This document shows, piece by piece, positions 19,409 to 28,711 of a stretch of 64,000 nucleotides of DNA; the first letter of the stretch is position 1; each line of letters begins with the position of its first letter. This DNA is from Vreelandella profundi (GTDB lineage Bacteria; Pseudomonadota; Gammaproteobacteria; Pseudomonadales; Halomonadaceae). Below the pieces are notes generated by a model. The model saw nothing but the letters and a program-made list of their open reading frames with translations, was not told the DNA's origin and searched no databases. The position numbers were made by a program, and so were the translations under genes. The stretch covers positions 3,410,001-3,474,000 of the forward strand of contig NZ_CP077941.1 in NCBI RefSeq assembly GCF_019722725.1. Direction: 5' to 3'.

Positions 19409-20323
19409 ATGCCAACGCTCACCTCATTAACCCCGGCCACGCTTAGCCAGCTGGGGCATAAATTCGGCATCGACTACTTACACCCAGGGGAGGCGCCTGA
19501 CTGCCCGCTTGCGCAGGGCAGCGTCAGCGATTTGGCGCTGCCTCCTGCGCTGCACCTCACGCTGTCGGATCTTGAAGTACGTCATCGCTATCTCTCGCGC
19601 TCAACCCAGTCCGTGCCGTGGTTTGTGTGTGTGGTCATGGATGGCCGTATTGATATCAGCCAGGGCAAGACGCGGCACACTATCAGTGCCGGCCAAGGGC
19701 TGTGCGCGCACTTTACCCCGCAGGCACCGCTGATTGTTGAGCAGCCCGCTCAGGTACGGCTGCGCACGCTGAATATTGCCGTTCTAGCCACTGCTCCCTA
19801 TGCGCTACCCAGCGCACATGAGCCACAGCTTCATACCTGGACGCTGCCACCGGCACTCTTTGCACAGCTACTGGCTACAAGCGAACATCCGCTGGACGAC
19901 TGGCGCCAGTCGCTGCTCTGGCATGGCCTTTCACTACAGCTACTTGGCTATGGGCTGCCCACGCCATCCGCCTTGGGTTTGTCACTAACGCCCGGACTTA
20001 AAGCGCGTGAGAACGAGCGTCTTGCTCAGCTGCATGAAACCCTATGCAACCACCCAATGGCCGAGTACTCACTGAAAGCACTGGCCCGCAGCATGGCCAT
20101 GAGCCCGAGCAGCCTGCGCCAAAAGTTTCGCGGCCGATACGGCTGCACCATCTTTGATCATTTACGCCGCTGCCGCCTTCAAGAGGCCTATCGCCAATTA
20201 GAAAACGATCACAGCGTCCAACAAGTCGCCCACGCCTGCGGATATTGCCACGCAACCAACTTTGCGACCGCCTTTAAGCGCCAGTTTGGTATCGCCCCCA
20301 CGGCGGTCATCAGCCGCTGCTAA
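19409..20323 (+). CDS. AraC-family regulator of siderophore uptake (PchR-like)
   Basis: 304-residue protein with a C-terminal AraC DNA-binding domain (about residues 205-300, two helix-turn-helix units: SLKALARSMAMSPSSLRQKF and QQVAHACGYCHATNFATAF). The N-terminal half resembles PchR-like ligand-sensing domains. It precedes a TonB receptor and sits under a Fur box, as expected for a regulator that activates receptor genes when its siderophore is present. The effector is unknown. Confidence 0.82.
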   Translation: MPTLTSLTPATLSQLGHKFGIDYLHPGEAPDCPLAQGSVSDLALPPALHLTLSDLEVRHRYLSRSTQSVPWFVCVVMDGRIDISQGKTRHTISAGQGLCAHFTPQAPLIVEQPAQVRLRTLNIAVLATAPYALPSAHEPQLHTWTLPPALFAQLLATSEHPLDDWRQSLLWHGLSLQLLGYGLPTPSALGLSLTPGLKARENERLAQLHETLCNHPMAEYSLKALARSMAMSPSSLRQKFRGRYGCTIFDHLRRCRLQEAYRQLENDHSVQQVAHACGYCHATNFATAFKRQFGIAPTAVISRC

Positions 20324-20441
20324 TGGTTTGTTTTGCTCGCACTGTGGGTCGCTTTGCGCAGCAAGTTCCTTCGCGCCCCGCGTTTTTGGCATATCCAATA
20401 GCTTCTTTGTCATCGCGCATACCTTTCTCTAGCGATTAAGC

Positions 20442-20460
20442 GCAATAATTCTCATTAACA
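20442..20460 (+). promoter_or_regulatory. Fur box before the first TonB receptor
   Basis: GCAATAATTCTCATTAACA. The reverse strand (TTAATGAGAATTATT) shows the Fur hexamer pattern and is almost the same as the box at 59359. It lies 37 bp before the preferred receptor start. Confidence 0.65.
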
Positions 20461-20496
20461 TATTAGTTAATGGCTTCCCCTTTTAGGTATACCTCC

Positions 20497-22617
20497 ATGC
20501 TCTTCGCGCCTCATCGCTTCTCAAACGCTCCATTGTGCTTACGCTCCCCGCTAAGTGCCGCCATTATTGCCATACTCGGCGTCACATCCGCGAGTGCACA
20601 AGAGGCAACGCCGCTGGGCACAGTTACCATCACGGCACAGCAAGCCGCGACGAAGGTAGAAACGCCGTTTATTGAGACGCCGCAAAGCGTGTCCACGATT
20701 ACCCGTGAGCAAATGGATAATCGCGGGGTAAGCACGGTGCAGCGGGCCACAGACTACACGCCTGGCGTGTACTCCAACCAAGTGGGCGCCTCCAATCGCT
20801 TTGACTACCTTGTGCTGCGCGGCTTTTCTGACGGCAGTTTAAGCAATACGTTTTTAGACGGCCTAAAAGTCATGGGCGATGCCAACTCACACAGCAGTAT
20901 GCGCATCGACCCGTGGTTTTTGGAAAGCATCGAGGTGGTGCGCGGCCCCGCATCGGTACTTTACGGGCGCGCCTCCCCCGGCGGCGTGGTGGCCTTGAAC
21001 AGCAAACGACCCGAGTTTGAACAAGGCGGTGAGCTGCGTTTTAGAATGGGTAATAACAACCAACGCAGCGCGGCGTTTGATGTCACCGGACCTATCGGCG
21101 CTGAACAGCGCGTTGCGTTCCGCTTGACCGGTATTGCCAGCGCTGCTGATACGCAATTTGGCCCCGCAGAAGAGCAGCGCTACGCCATTGCGCCCCGACT
21201 AACCTGGGACATGACTGACGATACTAGCCTGACCGTCGAAGCCTACCTTCAAGACGAACCCGAAGGCGGCTATCACTCTGGCGTTCCTTATGAGGGCGCA
21301 GTAGTGCCGCGCAACGGACGTAAAATCAGCAACAACTTCTTTGACGGCGAAGAAGACTACGATGCCTATGAGCGTACCCAGCGAATGTTCGGCTATTCAT
21401 TAGAGCATCGCTTTAACGATCAAATCACTGGCCGCCAACTGCTGCGCTACCTCAACTCTGACGTCGTGCTTAACCAAGCCTATGGCTTTGGCTGGACCTC
21501 GCCGACCTCCAACGAATTGAACCGCTATTACTCCGGCAGCAACGAGTCTCTTGAAGCGCTGACGGTTGATAACCAGTTGGAAGCCCATTTCAGCAATGGC
21601 TTTATGGACCACACGCTGCTCTTTGGGGTCGATTACCAGCAGCGCGAAAATGACGTTTCATGGCCATCCGGCGCTTTCCCTTCCCTGAATGCGTTCGAGC
21701 CGATCTACGGTAGTAATCCGCTCGCGTTTTACGACCCGATTCGTGAACAGCACGAGATCGAACAAACCGGGGTGTATTTACAGGATCAGATTGCCGTGGA
21801 TAACTGGCGCTTCACGCTGGGCGGGCGCTACGACTGGGTTAGCATTGATAACACCAACCTTGATACCGACGATACTAGCTCGCTCAGTGACACGCAGTTT
21901 AGCGGCCGTGCGGGCGTGGTGTATCTGTTCGACAATGGCGTGGCCCCTTATCTGAGTTACTCCACTGCGTTCACCCCGACCAGCTTCGTCGATGAGAGCG
22001 GCAATTTACTCTCTCCCATGGAAGGTGAGCAGTGGGAAACCGGGGTGAAATACCAGCCCAACGGTAGCGCCAACCAATATAGCGCGGCCATTTTCCATAT
22101 CACTCAGGAAAACGTGGCGACTAAAGAGCAGCCGAGCGACCCTTATCGCGCCGTGGGTGAAATTGAATCCCAAGGGCTTGAGCTAGAAGCCCAAACGCAG
22201 CTGACCGAAACGCTCTCGCTTCAGGCAGGCTATAGCTTCACCGACATCACCTACGCTAAAAGCGACGACGGCAACCAGGGTAACAACGCGATTTACTCAC
22301 CGCGCCATCAAGTACAGGCATGGGCTCACTACGAAGCCAATGACGGCTGGCTAAACGGCGTCGATATGGGCGTTGGTGTGCGTCATTACGCAGACATCGC
22401 CGCCGATCGGGCCAACACTGAAACAGTGCCGGACTATACGCTGGTCGATGCCAGCATCGGTTACGACCTAAGCCACGTAGGCGTTCCAGGCGTCGAAACA
22501 CGCTTAAACATTAGCAACGTGTTGGATAAAGATTACGTCGCCTCGTGCAACTCGCTGGATTACTGCTACTTCGGCGCAGAGCGTGGTGTAACGGCTAGCG
22601 TTCACTACCGTTTCTAA
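20497..22617 (+). CDS. TonB-dependent siderophore receptor 1
   Basis: Outer-membrane gated channel of about 706 residues. There is a signal peptide ending near TSASAQ, a plug domain (about residues 45-160; motifs VETPFIETPQSVSTITREQ, GNRFDYLVLRGF-like and RGPASVLYGRASPGG), and a 22-strand-type barrel ending in an aromatic residue (VHYRF). The CNSLDYCYFGAERG loop with paired Cys near the C-terminus is typical of FhuA/FoxA-type hydroxamate receptors. An upstream in-frame ATG (20470) is possible, but the ATG at 20497 gives a better signal peptide. The siderophore cannot be named from sequence. Confidence 0.9.
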   Translation: MLFAPHRFSNAPLCLRSPLSAAIIAILGVTSASAQEATPLGTVTITAQQAATKVETPFIETPQSVSTITREQMDNRGVSTVQRATDYTPGVYSNQVGASNRFDYLVLRGFSDGSLSNTFLDGLKVMGDANSHSSMRIDPWFLESIEVVRGPASVLYGRASPGGVVALNSKRPEFEQGGELRFRMGNNNQRSAAFDVTGPIGAEQRVAFRLTGIASAADTQFGPAEEQRYAIAPRLTWDMTDDTSLTVEAYLQDEPEGGYHSGVPYEGAVVPRNGRKISNNFFDGEEDYDAYERTQRMFGYSLEHRFNDQITGRQLLRYLNSDVVLNQAYGFGWTSPTSNELNRYYSGSNESLEALTVDNQLEAHFSNGFMDHTLLFGVDYQQRENDVSWPSGAFPSLNAFEPIYGSNPLAFYDPIREQHEIEQTGVYLQDQIAVDNWRFTLGGRYDWVSIDNTNLDTDDTSSLSDTQFSGRAGVVYLFDNGVAPYLSYSTAFTPTSFVDESGNLLSPMEGEQWETGVKYQPNGSANQYSAAIFHITQENVATKEQPSDPYRAVGEIESQGLELEAQTQLTETLSLQAGYSFTDITYAKSDDGNQGNNAIYSPRHQVQAWAHYEANDGWLNGVDMGVGVRHYADIAADRANTETVPDYTLVDASIGYDLSHVGVPGVETRLNISNVLDKDYVASCNSLDYCYFGAERGVTASVHYRF

Positions 22618-22689
22618 GCCTCGCTATGCACAACCACACGCCCAGACCAATAGGCCTGGGCGTTGCCGTTTCTGAATTAGGTTTGCAAA

Positions 22690-22708
22690 CAATAAACATT
22701 ATCGTTTA
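22690..22708 (+). promoter_or_regulatory. Fur box before the FhuD-like gene
   Basis: CAATAAACATTATCGTTTA. On the reverse strand GATAATGTTTATT fits the Fur consensus. It lies 38 bp before the start codon. Confidence 0.55.
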
Positions 22709-22746
22709 AATATATCGCTTATATTCTTGAATGGCCTTCCTGTCTC

Positions 22747-23622
22747 ATGCGTCACATCCCCCTGCTCGTTTTATGTGCTCGCTGCGGACTGTTCGCCGCA
22801 TGCCTGCTAACCGTTACCAACGCGCATGCCCAGGTTGCCACGGTAGACTGGACCATTGCCGAAACGCTGCTGGCGATCGATGCACCTGTCAGCAGCATCG
22901 CCCAGCAGGCTGACTACCACGCCTGGGTGGGCGAACCGCGTATTCCGGAAAGTGCTACCGATATGGGTCTGCGCACGCAGCCTAATCTGGAGTTTTTGGC
23001 CCAGCTGCCCACCGAGCAGATGCTGATTTCCTCGATGTTCGCGAGCTTAGCGCCGCGCTTAGAGAAAATCGCACCGGTCACATCGCTGGCGCTCTTTTCA
23101 GCCGGCGCAGATACCTGGCAGGAAATGCAGGCGCTGACCCGCGAGCTGGGCGAAATAACCAACCGTGAAGTGGCGGCAGAGCAGTTGATCAATGACACTC
23201 AAACGCTGATGGCGTCGCTACGCCAGGCACGGCCAGAGACCGCGCCGCTGTTGATGGTGCAGTTCATGGATGCGCGTCACGTGCGTGTCTTTGGCAAAAG
23301 CAGTTTGTATAACGCCGTGCTTGAGCAGCTAGCGCTGCCCAATGCATGGGAGCAAACGACCAACGCCTGGGGATTTGCACTGGTGGGCGTTGAAGCGCTG
23401 GCGCACTATCCTGAGGCAACTATCGTGATCATCGACCCCTTACCCGCGGGGGTAGAGGCAGAGCTTGCTAGAAGCGGCCTTTGGCAGCAGCTGCCTAACG
23501 TCAAAAACGCTAACCTGCTGCGTCTGCCGCCGGTATGGAGCTTTGGAGCGCTGCCCTCTGCACAGCGCTTTGCTCGCGTACTGACCGCCGCGTTGGAAGA
23601 ATCTCATCGCAGCGATCAGTAA
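22747..23622 (+). CDS. Periplasmic iron-siderophore binding protein, FhuD-like
   Basis: 291-residue class-III periplasmic binding protein with a signal peptide ending near NAHAQ. The domain order fits FhuD: PRIPESATDMGLRTQPNLE near the N-terminus, then the PEQMLIS-like segment, a long helix, and the C-terminal LPPVWSFGALPSAQRFARVL. FhuD delivers ferric hydroxamates to FhuBC. No permease or ATPase gene is adjacent, so it must use a transporter encoded elsewhere. It is convergent with the second receptor. Confidence 0.82.
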   Translation: MRHIPLLVLCARCGLFAACLLTVTNAHAQVATVDWTIAETLLAIDAPVSSIAQQADYHAWVGEPRIPESATDMGLRTQPNLEFLAQLPTEQMLISSMFASLAPRLEKIAPVTSLALFSAGADTWQEMQALTRELGEITNREVAAEQLINDTQTLMASLRQARPETAPLLMVQFMDARHVRVFGKSSLYNAVLEQLALPNAWEQTTNAWGFALVGVEALAHYPEATIVIIDPLPAGVEAELARSGLWQQLPNVKNANLLRLPPVWSFGALPSAQRFARVLTAALEESHRSDQ

Positions 23623-23644
23623 CACGGCTTACGCGTTGAACCGC

Positions 23645-25708
23645 TTACCAACGATAGCTAACGCTGCCGATGACGCTGCGTGATTCACCGTAGTAGCACC
23701 AGAACTCGCAGCTCGCGACGTACTCTTTATCGGTCAGGTTATTGACGTTGATCTGGGCCTGCCAGCCATCGGCAAACTCGTAGCCCACCATGGCATCCAC
23801 TAGCGTGTAGCTGCTCACATCACTACTGCTATTATCCGCATCGACGCTACTGCCTACGTAGCGCACGCCGCCGCCCAGCGTTAAGCCATCGAGCGCGCCC
23901 CCCGTCACCGCATAGTCCAACCAGGTGGATGCTTGATGGCGTGGAATTAAGCTGGCACGACGATCATCTTCCAAGCGTGAATCGTTATACGTGTACGCAG
24001 CGGTGACCTTAAGGTCATCCGTTACGTAGCCCACTCCTTCCAACTCAAAACCTTGGGACGTACGTTCGCCCTCCTGCACTTGAAAGCCTGCCGGCGAGTT
24101 GACTAACGTGTTGGTTTCTTGGAGATCAAAAACCGCCGCGGTGATATAGCCGTCCCAGCTAAACGGTGCGATTTTCACACCGACTTCCCACTGCCGGCCT
24201 TCACGCGGCTCATAGAGATCGCCGCTACTATCGACGCGGCCTACCGGGTCAAACGACTCGGTATAGCTGACGTAAGGGTTAATGCCATTTTCACCCAGAT
24301 ACATCGCACCACCCGACCAAGATACCTGATCATCATCTGAGCGCTGTGTGGTATCGGCAGTTACATTGCGATTTTCCGTTTCCGCTTGATCATAGCGAAC
24401 GCCGCCTAGCAGCACCCATTGGTCGTCTAAGCGCAGCTGGTTTTGTGCATAAAAACCGGTTTGCTCTTTGTCGATCTCACGGGTGAGCAGATCATCCTGA
24501 CCAATGGGCGTGAAGTTGCCGTACGTCGGGTTGAAAATGTCGATCGGCTCACCGAAGGCGTAGTCATCTGCTTCCTGACCCTTTAAGGCAAGGTTTTGAT
24601 AATCAACGCCTAGCAGCAAGGTGTTCTCGGTGCGATCCGTATACCAGGTGCCTACAACGCGGTTGTCGACCGTCCAGCTGTCGATGTTGCCATCACGATA
24701 AACATGCCCGCGAGAAGCACGCCGGTCATCGACCATCGAGAGCACATAGGTGCTGCGTAGATCTAGATCGAGCTCGCTGTAGCGCAAATCTTGCTCAAAA
24801 TCCCAGGTATCATTCAGGCTATGTCTCAATTCATAGCCTAGCCCCCACTGGGTGCGTTTATCCTGATCGTAGCCCGGCTCGCTTAAATTAGTTTGTGGAT
24901 CAACGCGGCCAAAAGGCGTGTTTTGCACGGTGCCGTAAGGCAGTTTAAAGCCGTTAACGGGGACACCGTCGTCTTTTTGCACGCTGGCCAAAAACGTCAC
25001 GGTCGTGTCTTCGCTAAAGTCCACCGCTAGGCTCGGCGCAAAATAGTAGCGCTCGTTATCCGTCGCATTTAAATCGCCATCGCGCTCTTTATACAGGCCC
25101 ACCATGCGGTAGCGTACGTCGTCAGACTCACCCAGCGGCCCGCTGGTATCAATACCAATTTGACGATGGTTACGATTACCCAGCTGAAAATTCACCTGCC
25201 CCTGCGGCGTTTGCGTTGGACGCTTACTCACCGCATTAATCAGCCCGCCGGGAGGCGCTTCGCCGTAAAGAATTGACGAAGGCCCTTTAAAGACATCCAC
25301 CCTTTCCAGGCCAAACGGCTCAGGCAGCCACTGATAAAAGCCTTCGCGATAGATGCGCAAGCCATCTTGATACGTCGATTGATCAAAGCCGCGCACTTTC
25401 AACCAGTCAGTGTTGTTATCACTGCCGTAGTGGCCTGCTAACACACCTGCGCGGTAACGAAAGGTTTCGTCTAGCTGCTGCACGTTACGCGTGTCTAGCT
25501 CTTCGCGGTCAACACTTGAAACAGGGCGGGGCGTTTCCACCAGCGGCGCATCTACTTTCAGCGCCGTGCCCACTACAACCATCGTGCCATTGTTAACCGT
25601 GCCATCCTGGGCGCTAGCGGTAGAGCATAATAAAGTCGCGGTAATTGGAATCAACGCAGCAGCAATCGAGCGCGCCAAAGGGCGGCGTATAAACGGCACA
25701 GCAGGCAT
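23645..25708 (-). CDS. TonB-dependent siderophore receptor 2 (FhuA/FoxA type)
   Basis: Outer-membrane receptor of 687 residues with a signal peptide ending near STASAQ, a plug with VETPRPVSSVDREELDTR and KGPSSILYGEAPPGG, and a C-terminal CEFWCYYGESR loop and VSYRW end typical of FhuA/FoxA/FhuE receptors. The ATG at 25708 is preferred over the in-frame TTG three codons upstream. It is transcribed toward fhuD from its own Fur-box promoter. Confidence 0.9.
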   Translation of the reverse strand: MPAVPFIRRPLARSIAAALIPITATLLCSTASAQDGTVNNGTMVVVGTALKVDAPLVETPRPVSSVDREELDTRNVQQLDETFRYRAGVLAGHYGSDNNTDWLKVRGFDQSTYQDGLRIYREGFYQWLPEPFGLERVDVFKGPSSILYGEAPPGGLINAVSKRPTQTPQGQVNFQLGNRNHRQIGIDTSGPLGESDDVRYRMVGLYKERDGDLNATDNERYYFAPSLAVDFSEDTTVTFLASVQKDDGVPVNGFKLPYGTVQNTPFGRVDPQTNLSEPGYDQDKRTQWGLGYELRHSLNDTWDFEQDLRYSELDLDLRSTYVLSMVDDRRASRGHVYRDGNIDSWTVDNRVVGTWYTDRTENTLLLGVDYQNLALKGQEADDYAFGEPIDIFNPTYGNFTPIGQDDLLTREIDKEQTGFYAQNQLRLDDQWVLLGGVRYDQAETENRNVTADTTQRSDDDQVSWSGGAMYLGENGINPYVSYTESFDPVGRVDSSGDLYEPREGRQWEVGVKIAPFSWDGYITAAVFDLQETNTLVNSPAGFQVQEGERTSQGFELEGVGYVTDDLKVTAAYTYNDSRLEDDRRASLIPRHQASTWLDYAVTGGALDGLTLGGGVRYVGSSVDADNSSSDVSSYTLVDAMVGYEFADGWQAQINVNNLTDKEYVASCEFWCYYGESRSVIGSVSYRW

Positions 25709-25765
25709 AGTCGGCAACTCATTATGAAGTTAGAGGAAAGCAGCAACGTCAGTATAGTAAAGATC

Positions 25766-25784
25766 ATGATAATCGTTGTTATTT
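25766..25784 (-). promoter_or_regulatory. Fur box before TonB receptor 2
   Basis: ATGATAATCGTTGTTATTT keeps the TGATAAT half intact and lies about 60 bp from the receptor start. A second AATGATATCG element follows at 25790. Confidence 0.6.
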
Positions 25785-25902
25785 GTATTAATGATATCGT
25801 TTATACCGGCCCGCTATCAACGCCTTCTTAAATACGGTAGTTTAACGCTTGAGGTAAAGTTTGCTTAGAAAGCCAAGATTCAGATATTAGCGAGGAAAGG
25901 CG

Positions 25903-26751
25903 ATGACGCTAGCCATTGTGGCCACGCGCGCAGGCGTGGGCTTAGACGCACCAGCAGTGCATGTGGAAGTACACTTAGCTAACGGCTTGCCTGGATTGAC
26001 ACTCGTAGGCCTCCCGGAAACCGCCGTCAAAGAAAGCCGTGAGCGCGTGCGCAGCGCTTTAGTTAACGCAGGCTTTGATTTTCCCAATACGCGGCGAATT
26101 ACCCTCAACCTCGCACCTGCTGATCTACCCAAAGAAGGCGGCCGCTTTGATTTACCCATAGCGCTCGGGATTCTCGCAGCCTCAGGGCAGATTCCGGTTG
26201 AAGCATTAGAAGGCATGGAATGTGCCGGCGAGCTAGCCTTGGACGGCAAGCTTCGCGCGGTGCCGGGAATACTGCCCTTTGCGCTGGCCGCCCGGCGGGC
26301 AAAAAAAGCGCTGATTGTACCTCGCGACTGCGCCGATGAAGCCGCGCTGGCAGGCGATTTACCGGTATTGCCCGCCGATACGCTTTGGCAGGTCGTCGCC
26401 CACCTGCTAGATCAGGAGAAGATTCCACCGCATAGGCTCAGCGCCTCGGTAAAAGAGGCGGCGCCGGTGGATGACCTTGCCGATGTGCGCGGCCAGCAGC
26501 AGGCGCGACGCGCGCTAGAAATTGCCGCAGCTGGTGGCCACAACTTACTTTTTGCAGGCCCACCGGGCACGGGTAAAACCATGCTGGCCAGCCGCTTACC
26601 GGGCATTTTGCCGCCGCTTTCTGAAGAAGACGCCTTAGAAGTCGCCGCCGTGCGTTCGGTCTGCGGCCTGCCCTTAGAAGCTGATTGGGGTAAAAGGCCG
26701 TTTCGTCAGCCCCATCACAGTGCCAGCGCCGCGGCGCTGGTCGGCGGCGGC
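25903..26751 (+). pseudogene. comM: comM, 5' part, interrupted by transposon
   Basis: First 283 codons of ComM (YifB/Mg-chelatase-like AAA+ family), a hexameric branch-migration helicase that helps integrate DNA during natural transformation. The part contains the N-terminal domain (ending around VVAHLL) and the Walker A GPPGTGKT, and stops at LVGGG. Read-through into the transposon would add about 22 foreign residues before a stop at 26820. The missing part starts at 45586. Joining 25903..26751 to 45586..46245 gives an intact frame of 502 residues, the normal family length. Confidence 0.95.
26747..26751. repeat. target site duplication, left copy
   Basis: GCGGC, repeated directly after the element at 45581..45585. 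A 5-bp duplication is characteristic of Tn7-like transposition. Confidence 0.93.
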
Positions 26752-26796
26752 TGTCATTTTCAACAATTGTTGCGACTAAACAATAATTGCTGCGAC
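26752..26796 (+). repeat. transposon left end with two TnsB-type binding repeats
   Basis: The terminal 25 bp (26752..26776) contain the repeat CAACAATTGTTGCGAC at 26761; a second, CAATAATTGCTGCGAC, is at 26781..26796. The GCGAC core with AATTG matches the four repeats at the other end. I see only two here, against four at the tnsA-proximal end, which makes the ends asymmetric as in Tn7. Confidence 0.85.
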
Positions 26797-26831
26797 AATC
26801 TCTATGTTGAGTTTACATAGAGCACGCCCTT

Positions 26832-28601
26832 GTGACCGTTTCTCTCAAACAATCCAGAACCTTTAGCTTTCAAGATGGCACCCTTAAAGACGAAACTGAG
26901 CGCTTGGTCGTTTGGTGGTACGGGCCTATCTTCAAAAATATCCGCTCACAAAGCGTCCCTAAAATTTATGTATTTTTAAGACCTATTGATCAGGAGAACA
27001 AATTAGGAGACGTGATTAAGCGAACGACGGTCTTAACGCATGTCGGACTATTGAGAATCGGCTCCGTCTGGGAAAAGGGCGTGAGCAACTCCCGCATCGC
27101 ATTTGAGGAGAAAACATTCCCTGTTTCGTTCTCTCCGGGCGGCTGGCGGATTGTCTCCTTAGACGACTTGCACAAAGCAGGGCGCAGCCTCTATACCTCC
27201 TTTCATGAGGCAAGCTATTTACCGCTGGACAGAAAACACAAATCGTACCTGATTGAATTTGACCTCCCAGATGGCAAACATCTGCTCATCCCTTGCACCG
27301 AATTTTTTGCACGCGTTTACGGTCGATCATCTGAAATCAAGCGTGTGCTCGCCACTTACTGTTGGGAGGAGGTCAAAGAACGGCTTTATCGACCGCTTAA
27401 TGCGCCCCCATCGCCAGGTACCTGGCCTGTCAGATTTACATATCGTGTTCATAGGCACGATGCGATTTTGCTCGCGCACATGCTGTACGACCCCTATGCC
27501 GAACAAGCTGCCAGAGATATTTATGCGCAGACTGAAGCCAGCTTCCCCCAAGATAAGATGCTTTTAAAAGTCACTCCATGGTTTCAAGGCAGCGGGGAAA
27601 TCTCTGTTTCTGGCGTTCCAATTGATGGTGGCAACACATTCCTAGGCTTGCAGATATTAGGCTGTACGCAGCCCGATGGTGCCACGATCCACCGTGAAAG
27701 AGAGAAATCAACGACAGTACCAGCCACCGATGGCGACGATGCCCCCTCTCAGTTCCCCTATCATCAGCTTCAAGACATCCCCGATGTCATTGACCTGACG
27801 GATGATGACGAGCCCGACCATGGTTCTTCCTGGCTAGACCTTACTGAGGACGAATTCGTTATTTTAGGTAAGCCTCGCGCCGTCTTGGATAAACGATATA
27901 CCCGAAAAAACGTGCCCGATACACGAGGCGTCCCCGTTCCGGGTGACGAAACCATTTTCTCCACTGGGGAGCCACATGGGTCAGGGAAGGGAGTGGGACA
28001 AGCGTCTATTCATGCTCCTATTACACTGGAATCACAGGGCTTTCTACGTGATATGTGGAATGCGCTTCTCTATTTACAATCGGCCTATCCCGCAACGATT
28101 CGTGGCGTTAGCTGGTTTACCTTTGAAGACGGATTCAGCACTTCTCCTGACCCTCGGTTAATCAGCCTCGAACCTTTCGAAATAGACGAGGAGGTGGAAA
28201 CGTCAGTCGCTAATTGGGTTTACATTGATACTCAGACCAAGGTACCTCGCGGGGTGCTCGTCGTTCGGGTGCATGTGTTAGATCAAACGCTCTATCTCAT
28301 GGAGATCCAACGACGCCCTCCAAAACCCAGAGCTGGCGGTAGCGAGGAGGCATCCAAGCCTCCTTCCTATAAAGGTTTAGTCTTCACGCTGAGCCACCAA
28401 GGCAGCTTCGAGCAGTGGTTACGCCAAGTGCTGTCTAACGTGCGGCACGTAGAAGGTGTTGTCCAAAAACTAGTTGGTCACTGCCCAGGATTCGCCGATA
28501 CGTTCAAGCACCCTAAATCCAAAAAGGAACAGATACCCTGCGAAGCCTCTGTGTTAAATGCTTTTAGCAAGGTCAGTATTGGTCGCAGTGACTTAGCATA
28601 G
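26832..28601 (+). CDS. TnsE-like transposition target-selection protein (putative)
   Basis: 589-residue protein starting (GTG) 80 bp inside the transposon end. I see no standard enzyme motif. Its layout resembles Tn7 TnsE (538 residues): an N-terminal segment with YGPIFKNI, a mid region with IPCTEFFARVYG, LLAHMLYD and VTPWFQGSGEISVSG, an acidic linker (residues about 300-340 with DLTDDDEPD and SWLDLTEDE), and a C-terminal domain with basic strands and a helical end (QWLRQVLSNVRHVEG). In Tn7, TnsE directs insertion to replicating, mobile DNA. Unlike Tn7 it lies at the far end from tnsABC, across the cargo, and divergent. The assignment is by eye from remembered TnsE and needs a profile search; it could be another element-specific protein. 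Confidence 0.55.
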   Translation: MTVSLKQSRTFSFQDGTLKDETERLVVWWYGPIFKNIRSQSVPKIYVFLRPIDQENKLGDVIKRTTVLTHVGLLRIGSVWEKGVSNSRIAFEEKTFPVSFSPGGWRIVSLDDLHKAGRSLYTSFHEASYLPLDRKHKSYLIEFDLPDGKHLLIPCTEFFARVYGRSSEIKRVLATYCWEEVKERLYRPLNAPPSPGTWPVRFTYRVHRHDAILLAHMLYDPYAEQAARDIYAQTEASFPQDKMLLKVTPWFQGSGEISVSGVPIDGGNTFLGLQILGCTQPDGATIHREREKSTTVPATDGDDAPSQFPYHQLQDIPDVIDLTDDDEPDHGSSWLDLTEDEFVILGKPRAVLDKRYTRKNVPDTRGVPVPGDETIFSTGEPHGSGKGVGQASIHAPITLESQGFLRDMWNALLYLQSAYPATIRGVSWFTFEDGFSTSPDPRLISLEPFEIDEEVETSVANWVYIDTQTKVPRGVLVVRVHVLDQTLYLMEIQRRPPKPRAGGSEEASKPPSYKGLVFTLSHQGSFEQWLRQVLSNVRHVEGVVQKLVGHCPGFADTFKHPKSKKEQIPCEASVLNAFSKVSIGRSDLA

Positions 28602-28646
28602 GTACTATTTGCCACCTTTATGAGTAGCGGTGTCTGTTTTGTCGGT

Positions 28647-28683
28647 AAGAGCAACCTGTACACCCCGTGTGCAGGTTGCTCTT
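28647..28683. terminator. bidirectional terminator between the tnsE-like gene and the transporter pseudogene
   Basis: A 17-bp stem (one G-T pair) with a CCC loop, arms starting AAGAGCAACCTG. It lies in the 110-bp gap between convergent genes. T runs are short on both strands. Confidence 0.6.
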
Positions 28684-28711
28684 CTGACGAAGAGCCGATA
28701 CGGCCATCCCT

